Assembly (NCBI GenBank): GCA_051004815.1
Contig: JBPCJY010000108.1
Location: forward strand, 1 to 8,792
Origin: JBBQXY01 sp051004815
Lineage (GTDB): Bacteria; Chloroflexota; Ktedonobacteria; Ktedonobacterales; Ktedonobacteraceae
Reading direction: 5' to 3'
DNA length: 8,792 nt
Both the position numbers and the translations under genes were made by a program. The notes beneath the pieces are model-generated. The model was not told the origin of the DNA and searched no databases. It saw nothing but the letters and a program-made list of their open reading frames with translations. How positions within the stretch are numbered: the first letter of the stretch is position 1; the number at the start of each line of letters is the position of its first letter. Below are positions 1 through 5,971 of the stretch, piece by piece.

Positions 1-80
1 CCAGGGTACCCGCGAGGGGCACCCCTACCATGGACGGGCGTGTTCGTCCATGGTAGGGGTGCCCCTCGCGGGTACCCTGG
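1..80. repeat. Perfect long hairpin (36-bp inverted repeat, 8-nt loop)
   Basis: Bases 1–36 and 45–80 are exact reverse complements with no mismatch, separated by the loop GGCGTGTT. The element starts at the first base of the window, so the palindrome may be longer than visible. No T-run follows the right arm, so a classic intrinsic terminator is unlikely. A palindrome this perfect fits a recently inserted non-autonomous palindromic repeat (REP/MITE type). It lies 62 bases before the start codon of the JAB–E1 gene. Confidence 0.9.
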
Positions 81-142
81 GAAGGCCGGGTGTGGCTTCT
101 TACCTGGAGCGACTGACATTCAACATACGAAAGGAACTACCA

Positions 143-1534
143 ATGAGCGCACAATCTCGCTGTCTCATCAAATTTAAACATGGTGATCTTGATTCCTTGC
201 GGGAAAGGCTTCTCGCAGACCTCTCACGAGAACACTTTGCCGTCTTGCTGGGAAAAACACAGAAGATCGATGGCTACACGATTATCAAGGTCATCGACAC
301 CCTTTTCCTTGCGCAATCAGACTACAGTCAGCAGAGCGTGGCCTTTTTACGCATCAAAAAAGATTTCGTACACAGAGCATTGGTTGAGCTTACCAACAGG
401 TATGATGTCGATACCATTATCGATGTCCATACCCATCCGTTTACCGAGACAGGCGTCTCGTTCTCGGCAACCGATAATGGAGATGAAAGAACCTTCTTCC
501 AGTTTTTGCGCGAAAAATTTGACCGCATCAACTACGCGAGTATTGTTTTCTCGCAAAGACAATACTCAGCAAGAGTATGGACGTTCAGCGCTGGCTCTAT
601 CGTTGCCAGAAAGGCTGTCCTCAAAACGCAGACGAGCCGGGAGAACATTGCCAGTGCCGACTTTCGCGCAGAGGCGGATGAGCAATACGAAAAAACAGCG
701 GTGACCGCCGTCGAAGGCTTTTTCAATCGAGGGGCGTTAGTCCTTGGGTTGGATGTCATGCGCACAATCATGCATGACCAGGTCATCTCCATCGTGGGGG
801 TTGGTGGCTTGGGATCAATCGTAGCGGAGCATCTCATCCATATGGGCTTTCACGAGATCAATCTCATCGATCCAGATGTCCTGGAAATGTCGAACCTGAA
901 CCGCGTTGTGGGCGCGTACTACGAAGATGCCAAACAGAAGTGCTCTAAAGTTGACGTGGTCAAGCGACATATCACAAACATCAATCCCAAGGCGACCGTC
1001 ATGGCGTACAAAAAGGATATTCACGACGAGGAGATAGAAAAGGTTCTGGCTCTCTCCGATTGGATGATTGTGGCCACCGATAATCATTCGAGTCGGCTCA
1101 GGGTACAGCAGCTATCGGTACAATACTTTGTGCCGTTACTATCGGTCGGGGTCAATATCTCTGTGAAAGACAACAAAGTTGAAGACATGAGTGGAGAGGT
1201 GATTACGGCCCGGGTAGGAGACTACGTGTGTTTAAGCTGCCTCAATCGCATCAATCCTATTAAGGTGGCGAGTGAGCAGCATCCCGATCAGTCGATTCGA
1301 GAAGCATTGGTGAAGAAAGGGTATGTGACAGGCATGGACATCAAAGAGCCTGCGGTAAAGACGCTGAACACCTACCTTGCAACCATGGCAGTAGAGGTGT
1401 TGATCAATCAATATACCGCTATGAGAAAGCATATCCCTATCCTGGTCTATGAAAACAACGGATACATGAGTATCTACGAGGACACAGAGAGTGTGGAGGC
1501 AAGAAACAAGCACTGTTTTATCTGTAACATCTGA
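143..1534 (+). CDS. JAB/JAMM metalloprotease – ThiF/E1-like adenylyltransferase fusion protein
   Basis: This 463-residue protein fuses two activities of ubiquitin-like (Ubl) pathways. Residues about 25–150 form a JAB/MPN domain with a complete JAMM zinc site: E30, then H96-T-H98-P, then S108-x-x-D111. JAMM peptidases cut after Ubl C-termini. Residues about 200–445 form a ThiF/E1 fold: the nucleotide loop GVGGLG (219–224), the acidic end of strand 2 in LIDPD (241–245), SNLNR (250–254), D313 in ATDN, and the late helix EPAVKTLNTYLA (402–413). E1-like domains adenylate the C-terminus of a Ubl. Two CxxC pairs (C363/C366 and C458/C461) look like the structural zinc site of MoeB/ThiF proteins. The only other cysteines are C7 and C267, so a dedicated catalytic cysteine is not obvious. 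I chose the ATG at 143 because AAGGA lies about 8 bases upstream and the frame before it runs into the hairpin at 45–80. No Ubl or E2 partner is visible; they may lie left of the window. Confidence 0.9.
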   Translation: MSAQSRCLIKFKHGDLDSLRERLLADLSREHFAVLLGKTQKIDGYTIIKVIDTLFLAQSDYSQQSVAFLRIKKDFVHRALVELTNRYDVDTIIDVHTHPFTETGVSFSATDNGDERTFFQFLREKFDRINYASIVFSQRQYSARVWTFSAGSIVARKAVLKTQTSRENIASADFRAEADEQYEKTAVTAVEGFFNRGALVLGLDVMRTIMHDQVISIVGVGGLGSIVAEHLIHMGFHEINLIDPDVLEMSNLNRVVGAYYEDAKQKCSKVDVVKRHITNINPKATVMAYKKDIHDEEIEKVLALSDWMIVATDNHSSRLRVQQLSVQYFVPLLSVGVNISVKDNKVEDMSGEVITARVGDYVCLSCLNRINPIKVASEQHPDQSIREALVKKGYVTGMDIKEPAVKTLNTYLATMAVEVLINQYTAMRKHIPILVYENNGYMSIYEDTESVEARNKHCFICNI

Positions 1535-1578
1535 AAAAATTCGTCAACCCGCCGTAGGCGCACAATTTATTGGCGCAT

Positions 1579-1619
1579 CGCCGATTTATCGGCCCTTCCC
1601 GTTGGCCGATAAATCGGCG
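1579..1619. repeat. 16-bp perfect hairpin downstream of the JAB–E1 gene
   Basis: CGCCGATTTATCGGCC (1579–1594) is exactly complementary to 1604–1619, with a 9-nt loop. Each arm also contains a shorter internal palindrome (GCCGAT…ATCGGC). It starts 44 bases after the JAB–E1 stop codon and could end that transcript, but no T-run follows the right arm. It may be a dispersed palindromic repeat instead. Confidence 0.8.
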
Positions 1620-1662
1620 GTAATACGCATCAAGCTAAGGAAGGGAGTGAAGTCTCTCGTTT

Positions 1663-1869
1663 GTGCGTAGGGACAGGGGGTTGGGTGGATGTCTTTCACT
1701 CGTAGGTTTTTTGGGGAAAGGCATCGGCGAGGGGAACTGTCATTCTGAGCGCAGCGAAGAATCTGCGTGCTGGCCGACGAGAGATTCTGCGCGGCGCTCA
1801 GCATGACAGGCGAGGTCAGCGCGCTTCAAAAAACCTCCCAGTGAAAGACATCCACCTGTCCCTACACAC
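1663..1869. mobile_element. Nested inverted-repeat element, probable MITE-like repeat
   Basis: Two layers of inverted repeats are nested. Outer arms: 1663–1677 pairs with 1855–1869 (14 of 15), 1686–1700 pairs with 1840–1854 (15 of 15), and 1701–1713 pairs with 1827–1839 (11 of 13), with about 8 extra bases on the left side. Inner arms: 1737–1764 pairs with 1782–1809 (25 of 28). The whole could fold into a long interrupted hairpin and encodes no protein. The inner palindrome belongs to the same family as the element at 3446–3512, sharing 29 identical bases (1737–1765 versus 3446–3474). The outer layer may be one MITE into which the inner repeat inserted. Target-site duplications were not resolved. 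Confidence 0.75.
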
Positions 1870-1907
1870 GCTTCACACGCCGTTCTGCCTTACGTGAAAT
1901 GTATTGA

Positions 1908-1928
1908 CCATCAGGGTCGCCCTGATGG
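1908..1928 (+). promoter_or_regulatory. Short hairpin just upstream of the RT start
   Basis: CCATCAGGG (1908–1916) pairs perfectly with CCCTGATGG (1920–1928) around a 3-nt loop. The right arm runs into GGAGG (1927–1931), the best Shine–Dalgarno candidate for the RT gene, so the fold could partly hide it; control of RT translation is inference. The left arm CCATCAGGG also occurs in every CRISPR repeat downstream, and GGATTGAAC follows the hairpin here where the CRISPR repeat has GGATTGAAAC. Confidence 0.55.
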
Positions 1929-1946
1929 AGGATTGAACCATTTGCA

Positions 1947-3434
1947 TTGAAAGTGAATCAGGCACATCAGATGAACGATAAAAAGCATGCCCGCAATAGC
2001 TTGCCCTGGAGTTCATTGGAGCAGCAGGTGGTGCGAGTACAAAAGCAGATCTCTCAGGCCTGCCAGCGTGGCGACAAAGAGGCAGTTCACACCTTGCAAC
2101 AGCGATTGATGGAGTCGGAGGCGGCACGGCTATTGGCCGTGCGCCGCGTTGCTGAAGAGAGCCAGGGCAAGGATACCGCCGGAGTTGATGGCGTCAAATC
2201 CCTCACTGCCGAAGGGCGGCTGGCCATGGCATCCGCCATTCATCCCAGACATTGGAGTCACCAGCCCTCGCTGCCAGTGCGGCGTGTGTGGATTACCAAG
2301 CCGGGAACAGGAGAGCGGCGTCCGCTCGCCATTCTGCCCATGATCGACCGCTGTAAGCAGGCCCTGGTGAAACTGGCACTCGAACCGGAATGGGAGGTGC
2401 AATTTGAAGCACATAGCTACGGCTTTCGCCCCAACCGTGGCACGCACGATGCGATAGCGACCATTCTGGTGGCCATTGAACGCCGTCCTGCCTTTGTCTT
2501 CGGTGCCGATATCGAAGGGGCATTTGACCATGTCAATCAGACGGTGATTCTGGATAAGCTCCAGACCTATCCCGCCCTGCGAACAGCCATCCAGACCTGG
2601 CTCAAAGCCGGGGTAATGGATGGAGGTAGCTACTACCCCAGCGAAACGGGGATACCACAGGGTGGTGTACTCTCGCCTCTCTTGCTGAATGTGGCACTGC
2701 ATGGGATGGAGGCGGTGGTCGCGGAAAGCTCTGCCAACGGACATGCCAGGGAACAGCCGTTGCTGGTGCGCTACGCGGATGATTTTGTGATCTTGCACCC
2801 TGAACTCAAAGAACTGCAACAGGCGGTCAGGCGCGTCAGGCACTGGTTGGCAACAATGGGATTACAGCTCCATGCTGACAAAACGCGTCTCGCCCATACC
2901 TTGACGCCCTATCAAGGACAGATCGGCTTTGATTTCCTGGGCTTCAATATCCAGCAAGAGAACAATCCCATAGGGAAGGGTACACAGGGACACGCGCTGG
3001 AGGGTAATTCCGTCATTGCCTCTCTGCTGCGGCAGCAAGCTCTCTGGGAACACGCGGCGGACGTGAAGACGATTATTAGCCCCAGCCAGGAAGCAAGCAG
3101 GCGTCATCTGGCAGCCATTGAGCACAAGTTGCAGCAGTTGCAAACCGCTCCACAGGCACGCGTCATTGAGGAACTCAATCCCCTGATTGTGGGATGGGCT
3201 GCCTACTACAACGGAGTCGTCCCGGCAGCAACCATGGGTCGCTACGATGATCTGCTGGAACAACGACTCATACACTGGGCGAGCAAGCACCATCCTGGCA
3301 AAGCGCGTGACTGGCTCCTCGCCCGTTACTGGCAGCGCATCGGAGAACACAGAAGGGCCTTTGCCGTCGCCTCCGGAGCGCACCTGCGTACCTACCGGCA
3401 AACAAGTATCCTGAAAAACGTTGTAGGGGAATGA
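1947..3434 (+). CDS. Group II intron-type reverse transcriptase/maturase, stand-alone, next to the cas genes
   Basis: This 495-residue protein is an RNA-dependent DNA polymerase of the group II intron family. Residues 20–82 match the intron RT N-terminal region (LAVRRVAE, then GKDTAGVDG). RT blocks follow: VRRVWITKPGTGERRPLAI (111–129), YGFRPNRGTHDAI (158–170), block A ADIEGAFD with D188, block B GIPQGGVLSPLLLN (235–248), the catalytic YADD (276–279), GLQLHADKTRL (305–315) and FLGF (330–333). Residues about 375–465 form the maturase X/thumb domain (NPLIVGWAAYYNGV; HPGKARDWLLARYW). There is no C-terminal HNH domain and no fusion to Cas1 or Cas6. The start is uncertain: TTG at 1947 lies 15 bases after GGAGG, and ATG at 1971 is an alternative giving 487 residues. 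I see no group II intron domain V after the gene. Neighbours are cas4, cas1 and cas2 in the same orientation, so a role in copying RNA for spacer acquisition is possible. The alternative is an intron-derived ORF that landed here. Confidence 0.9.
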   Translation: MKVNQAHQMNDKKHARNSLPWSSLEQQVVRVQKQISQACQRGDKEAVHTLQQRLMESEAARLLAVRRVAEESQGKDTAGVDGVKSLTAEGRLAMASAIHPRHWSHQPSLPVRRVWITKPGTGERRPLAILPMIDRCKQALVKLALEPEWEVQFEAHSYGFRPNRGTHDAIATILVAIERRPAFVFGADIEGAFDHVNQTVILDKLQTYPALRTAIQTWLKAGVMDGGSYYPSETGIPQGGVLSPLLLNVALHGMEAVVAESSANGHAREQPLLVRYADDFVILHPELKELQQAVRRVRHWLATMGLQLHADKTRLAHTLTPYQGQIGFDFLGFNIQQENNPIGKGTQGHALEGNSVIASLLRQQALWEHAADVKTIISPSQEASRRHLAAIEHKLQQLQTAPQARVIEELNPLIVGWAAYYNGVVPAATMGRYDDLLEQRLIHWASKHHPGKARDWLLARYWQRIGEHRRAFAVASGAHLRTYRQTSILKNVVGE

Positions 3435-3445
3435 TGTACATGAAC

Positions 3446-3512
3446 CTGTCATTCTGAGCGCAGCGAAGAATCTGTCGTGGCACGGAGATTCTTCGCTGCG
3501 CTCAGAATGACA
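3446..3512. repeat. Palindromic repeat, second copy of the family inside 1663–1869
   Basis: Bases 3447–3473 pair perfectly (27 of 27) with 3486–3512 around a 12-nt loop. The first 29 bases (3446–3474) are identical to 1737–1765 in the element upstream of the RT. It starts 11 bases after the RT stop codon and could work as a transcript-end hairpin, though no T-run follows. Together the two copies bracket the RT gene. Confidence 0.9.
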
Positions 3513-3549
3513 AGGCGAGGAACTGGGTGGTGCAAAACTACCTGTGTAA

Positions 3550-3572
3550 GGGGGTGGCGGGGAGGCACCCCC
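3550..3572. repeat. 7-bp G/C hairpin in the RT–cas4 gap
   Basis: GGGGGTG (3550–3556) pairs with CACCCCC (3566–3572) around a 9-nt loop. No T-run follows. Its role is unknown. It is not a recognisable group II intron domain V: it lacks the AGC triad and a GNRA tetraloop. Confidence 0.5.
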
Positions 3573-3630
3573 GGTTGGATGCTTGTTCCTAAAACGACGG
3601 CTTGAAACAAAGAAAGCAGAAAGGTGAACT

Positions 3631-4242
3631 ATGCTACATACATCTCACGAGGAGATGATTCCCATCTCTTCGCTCAACGCCCTGGAGTATTGTCCGCGCA
3701 AGTTTTACTACCAATTTGTACAGGGCGAGACACTGATCAACGAATTTGTGCTGGAAGGGACACTCGCCCATCAGTGGGTAGATCAGCCAGGGACACATTT
3801 GACGACAGAGGGCGTGAAGCAAATCACGCGTCTGTACCTCTACAGCGAAACATTACATCTTTCCGGCTTTGCCGATATTGTCGAGGAGCATTCAGGCGTG
3901 CTGGTGCCAGTGGAATACAAGCATGGACAACAAGGTCCCTGGCTCAACGATCAAATCCAACTGTGCGCCCAGGCTTTGTGCCTGGAGGAACGGCAACCAG
4001 GCAAACCGCTCATTGCCTATGGCTACATCTTCTATGTTGGCTCGCAACGACGCATCCAGGTCCGTTTCACACCGCAGTTACGAGCCAAAACGGGAGCAGC
4101 TATCGCCCGTGCATTGCAGGTAGCCACCCTGGAAACGCCACCACCACCGCTCTCCGGCACAATGGCGGCACGCTGTCCCAACTGTAGCCTGTTACCCCTC
4201 TGCCTACCAGAGGAAGTCCAACTGCTGCAATCCAAGAAATGA
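3631..4242 (+). CDS. cas4: CRISPR-associated exonuclease Cas4
   Basis: Cas4 is a RecB-family nuclease with an iron–sulfur cluster that trims pre-spacers and helps choose PAM-adjacent sequence and orientation together with Cas1–Cas2. The 203-residue protein shows the full motif set: SSLNALEYCPRKFYY (13–27) with the first cluster cysteine C21, H47 in EGTLAHQWVD, D82 in SGFADIVEE, E95-x-K97 in VPVEYKHG, Q108/Q110 in the following helix, and C182, C185 and C191 near the C-terminus (RCPNCSLLPLC). These give the nuclease residues H/D/E/K and four cluster cysteines. Length is usual for Cas4. The ATG is preceded by AAAGGTGA a few bases upstream. It lies 196 bases after the RT stop and 124 bases before cas1, in the same direction. 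No key residue is missing, so it is probably active. Confidence 0.95.
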   Translation: MLHTSHEEMIPISSLNALEYCPRKFYYQFVQGETLINEFVLEGTLAHQWVDQPGTHLTTEGVKQITRLYLYSETLHLSGFADIVEEHSGVLVPVEYKHGQQGPWLNDQIQLCAQALCLEERQPGKPLIAYGYIFYVGSQRRIQVRFTPQLRAKTGAAIARALQVATLETPPPPLSGTMAARCPNCSLLPLCLPEEVQLLQSKK

Positions 4243-4260
4243 AAAGCGGGAGTGCAGAGG

Positions 4261-4344
4261 GCGGCAGCCCTTTGCCGCACCCTGTCTGGGGGACAGGTAA
4301 TGGGGTGTACCCAGTTTCTTCCCCCTCTTGCCGCCGAAGGCGGC
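4261..4344. repeat. Three short hairpins in the cas4–cas1 gap
   Basis: Three perfect 6-bp stems stand in a row between cas4 and cas1: GCGGCA (4261–4266) with TGCCGC (4273–4278), CCTGTC (4281–4286) with GACAGG (4292–4297), and GCCGCC (4330–4335) with GGCGGC (4339–4344) around GAA. The last ends 8 bases before the cas1 Shine–Dalgarno AAAGGAGA. None has a T-run. They may tune mRNA stability or cas1 output relative to cas4, but that is inference. Confidence 0.55.
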
Positions 4345-4366
4345 GTGTATTCAAAGGAGAATTGCT

Positions 4367-5464
4367 ATGCCAACCCTTTACCTCACAGAAGACTATGCCC
4401 TCGTGCGCCGTGATGGCGAGGACTCCTTGCTCGTACAAATCCCTGAAAGGCGGGCAAAGGATGGTGCCACGCCTGCACCTGCACGCCAAGAGCATATCCC
4501 GCTCATCAAAATAGATGAGGTAGTCGTACTTGGTGAGGTGACGCTGACCGCCTCAGCTATGCATATGTTATTGGAACGCAACATTGAGATCACCTTTTTA
4601 GGCCATTACGGCCAATTTAAAGGTCGCCTCTCCCCACCGTTTTCGAAGAACGCCATCTTACGCATGGCACAGTACCGGGCGCACACTGACATGACCAAAC
4701 GCTGTGAATTAGCTCGCCGCTTCGTGATCGGCAAACTCTCGAATCAGCGCACAATGTTGCAGCGCTATAATCGCCGTCAAACCGATGCCGAGATGAGGCA
4801 GGCAATTGAGCAGATAGCGACGCTGCTCCACCAATTGACAGCATTGCCATTGGTTCAGACCCATGCTGCACACAGGCTAGCGGGTGGCGATAATCGCATT
4901 GCAGGCACACCCTTGGAAACGATTATGGGCATGGAAGGGGCAGGCAGTGCGGCCTACTTTCGCTGCTTTGGGAAGTTGCTGACAAACCGCGAACAATGGC
5001 CTTTCGCCGGGCGAGTGAAGCGTCCTCCCACCGATCCAGTCAATGCGCTCCTCAGTTTCGGCTATGCCTTGCTCACCAATAAGGTCGCCAGCGCGGTGCA
5101 ACTGGTGGGCTTCGATCACTTTGTGGGCTACCTGCATAGCTCCTTCTATGGGCGTCCCGCCTTAGCCCTCGACCTCGTGGAAGAATTCCGCCCCATTATC
5201 GTAGACTCAGTGGTCTTGACCGTGCTCAACAATCGCATGTTCACCGTAAATGATTTCGTCGTCGAACTCGGAGCCTATCGCCTCAAAGATGAGCGCAGGA
5301 AAGTCTTCTTCACCAAATTTGAAGAGCGACTCAACGAAGAGATGATCCATCCCCTCTTCGGGTACAAGACGAGCTATCGACGCTGTTTGGAATTGCAAGT
5401 ACGGCTGCTCGCAAAGGTTCTTACAGGCGAGATTGACGAGTACCCGCCATTGCTTATCAAATAG
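4367..5464 (+). CDS. cas1: CRISPR integrase Cas1
   Basis: Cas1 is the metal-dependent integrase that, in complex with Cas2, inserts spacers at the leader–repeat junction. The 365-residue protein has the N-terminal beta region with the family pattern IKIDEVVVLGEVTLTASAM (47–65). The C-terminal helical catalytic domain has all metal ligands: E190 in GMEGAGSAAYF, H257 in GYLHSSFYGRP, and D269 with E272 in LALDLVEEFRP. The pattern DPVNALLSFGYALL (223–236) is also typical. Length matches the family. The start is set by AAAGGAGA (4353–4360) 6 bases before the ATG at 4367; an in-frame ATG at 4328 lacks such a site and runs through the hairpin region. Cas2 begins 23 bases after the stop, so the two are surely co-transcribed. 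It is not fused to an RT, unlike the RT–Cas1 proteins of some type III systems. Confidence 0.98.
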   Translation: MPTLYLTEDYALVRRDGEDSLLVQIPERRAKDGATPAPARQEHIPLIKIDEVVVLGEVTLTASAMHMLLERNIEITFLGHYGQFKGRLSPPFSKNAILRMAQYRAHTDMTKRCELARRFVIGKLSNQRTMLQRYNRRQTDAEMRQAIEQIATLLHQLTALPLVQTHAAHRLAGGDNRIAGTPLETIMGMEGAGSAAYFRCFGKLLTNREQWPFAGRVKRPPTDPVNALLSFGYALLTNKVASAVQLVGFDHFVGYLHSSFYGRPALALDLVEEFRPIIVDSVVLTVLNNRMFTVNDFVVELGAYRLKDERRKVFFTKFEERLNEEMIHPLFGYKTSYRRCLELQVRLLAKVLTGEIDEYPPLLIK

Positions 5465-5487
5465 GAAGCCGAGGGTCAAAAAGAAGG

Positions 5488-5793
5488 ATGAGAAACCAAA
5501 TCAGGGCAAGTAACCAGATCACCTGCTATGTGATCGCCTATGATATTCCCAACGATAAGAGGCGCACGAAAATACACAAAGTGCTCTTGGGGTTTGGAAA
5601 GTGGACGCAGTATTCGTTGTTTGAATGTTTCTTGACCAGGAAGCAGTTGGTACTCTTACGTTCCAAACTGACGGACCATCTGGTAGCCAAAGAGGATAGT
5701 GTGCGCTTCTATCCCCTGTGTGCGAACTGTGTAAGCAAGGTGGAAACGGTGGGAGACCCACCACCCGCCGACACCGTGCTGTTTATTGTGTAA
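5488..5793 (+). CDS. cas2: CRISPR-associated protein Cas2
   Basis: Cas2 forms the dimer at the centre of the Cas1–Cas2 integration complex and helps set spacer length. The 101-residue protein has the ferredoxin-like fold signature: YVIAYDIPNDKRRTKI (14–29) with the conserved D19, FGKWTQYSLFECFLT (36–50), and the C-terminal FYPLCANCVSKVETVG (74–89). It is about 10 residues longer than usual at the N-terminus (MRNQIRASNQ). The ATG at 5488 directly follows AGAAGG, which is closer than normal. A GAGGG at 5471–5475 has a more typical distance, so the start is likely but not certain. The stop is followed by a 12-bp hairpin and then the CRISPR leader. Confidence 0.97.
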   Translation: MRNQIRASNQITCYVIAYDIPNDKRRTKIHKVLLGFGKWTQYSLFECFLTRKQLVLLRSKLTDHLVAKEDSVRFYPLCANCVSKVETVGDPPPADTVLFIV

Positions 5794-5804
5794 ATGGAAC
5801 AGCT

Positions 5805-5850
5805 TTCCGAGAGGCGCAGCGATGGTCTCTCCACGCGTCGCCTCTCGGAA
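5805..5850. repeat. 12-bp hairpin after cas2, in the leader
   Basis: TTCCGAGAGGCG (5805–5816) pairs perfectly with CGCCTCTCGGAA (5839–5850) around a 22-nt loop. It starts 11 bases after the cas2 stop. No T-run follows. It may stabilise or end the cas mRNA, or serve as a protein-binding palindrome in the leader. Confidence 0.75.
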
Positions 5851-5942
5851 GACACCAGAAGCAGATTGACACGAAAAGCGGCCAAAAATGTCACCATTTT
5901 TCTCCCGAACAAGCTCTTCCCTAAAGAGCCTCTCGCAAACCC

Positions 5943-5971
5943 TTGCATAAATTGGCTTCTCATGCTATACT
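5943..5971 (+). promoter_or_regulatory. Predicted sigma70-type promoter for the CRISPR array
   Basis: TTGCAT (5943–5948) as –35 and TATACT (5966–5971) as –10 are separated by exactly 17 bases. The expected transcript start, about 5977–5980, lies only a few bases before repeat 1 (5984), giving a pre-crRNA with almost no leader RNA. It is the best promoter I can see in the window and reads into the array. Confidence 0.75.

Larger units (their letters stand above)
1535..1946. other. Non-coding gap of 412 bases rich in inverted repeats
   Basis: No convincing gene lies here; the open frames on the minus strand are made by palindromic repeats. The gap holds three separately listed structures: a 16-bp hairpin (1579–1619), a nested inverted-repeat element (1663–1869) and a 9-bp hairpin near the RT start (1908–1928). 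It separates the JAB–E1 gene from the RT gene, so the two are probably not co-translated. Confidence 0.75.

Noticed and set aside
50..142. N-terminal extension of the JAB–E1 gene from an ATG at 50
   Set aside because: It lies inside the right arm of the hairpin, and the ATG at 143 has a good Shine–Dalgarno site and begins the domain-like sequence.
1660..1675. GTGCG at 1663 as a group II intron 5' end
   Set aside because: It is part of the outer inverted-repeat arm of the MITE-like element, and no following intron domain structure or downstream domain V was seen.
2130..2843. 237-codon minus-strand frame opposite the RT
   Set aside because: It lies wholly inside the RT gene, shows no domain pattern, and the plus frame has unmistakable RT motifs.
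2862..3452. 196-codon minus-strand frame opposite the RT C-terminus
   Set aside because: It is a shadow of the maturase domain frame and of the palindromic repeat; no recognisable motif.
3624..4187. 187-codon plus-strand frame overlapping cas4
   Set aside because: The cas4 frame carries all family motifs and a ribosome site; the other frame is low-complexity shadow.
4328..4366. Upstream in-frame ATG for cas1
   Set aside because: No ribosome site, it passes through a hairpin, and the ATG at 4367 has AAAGGAGA at ideal spacing and matches the usual Cas1 N-terminus.
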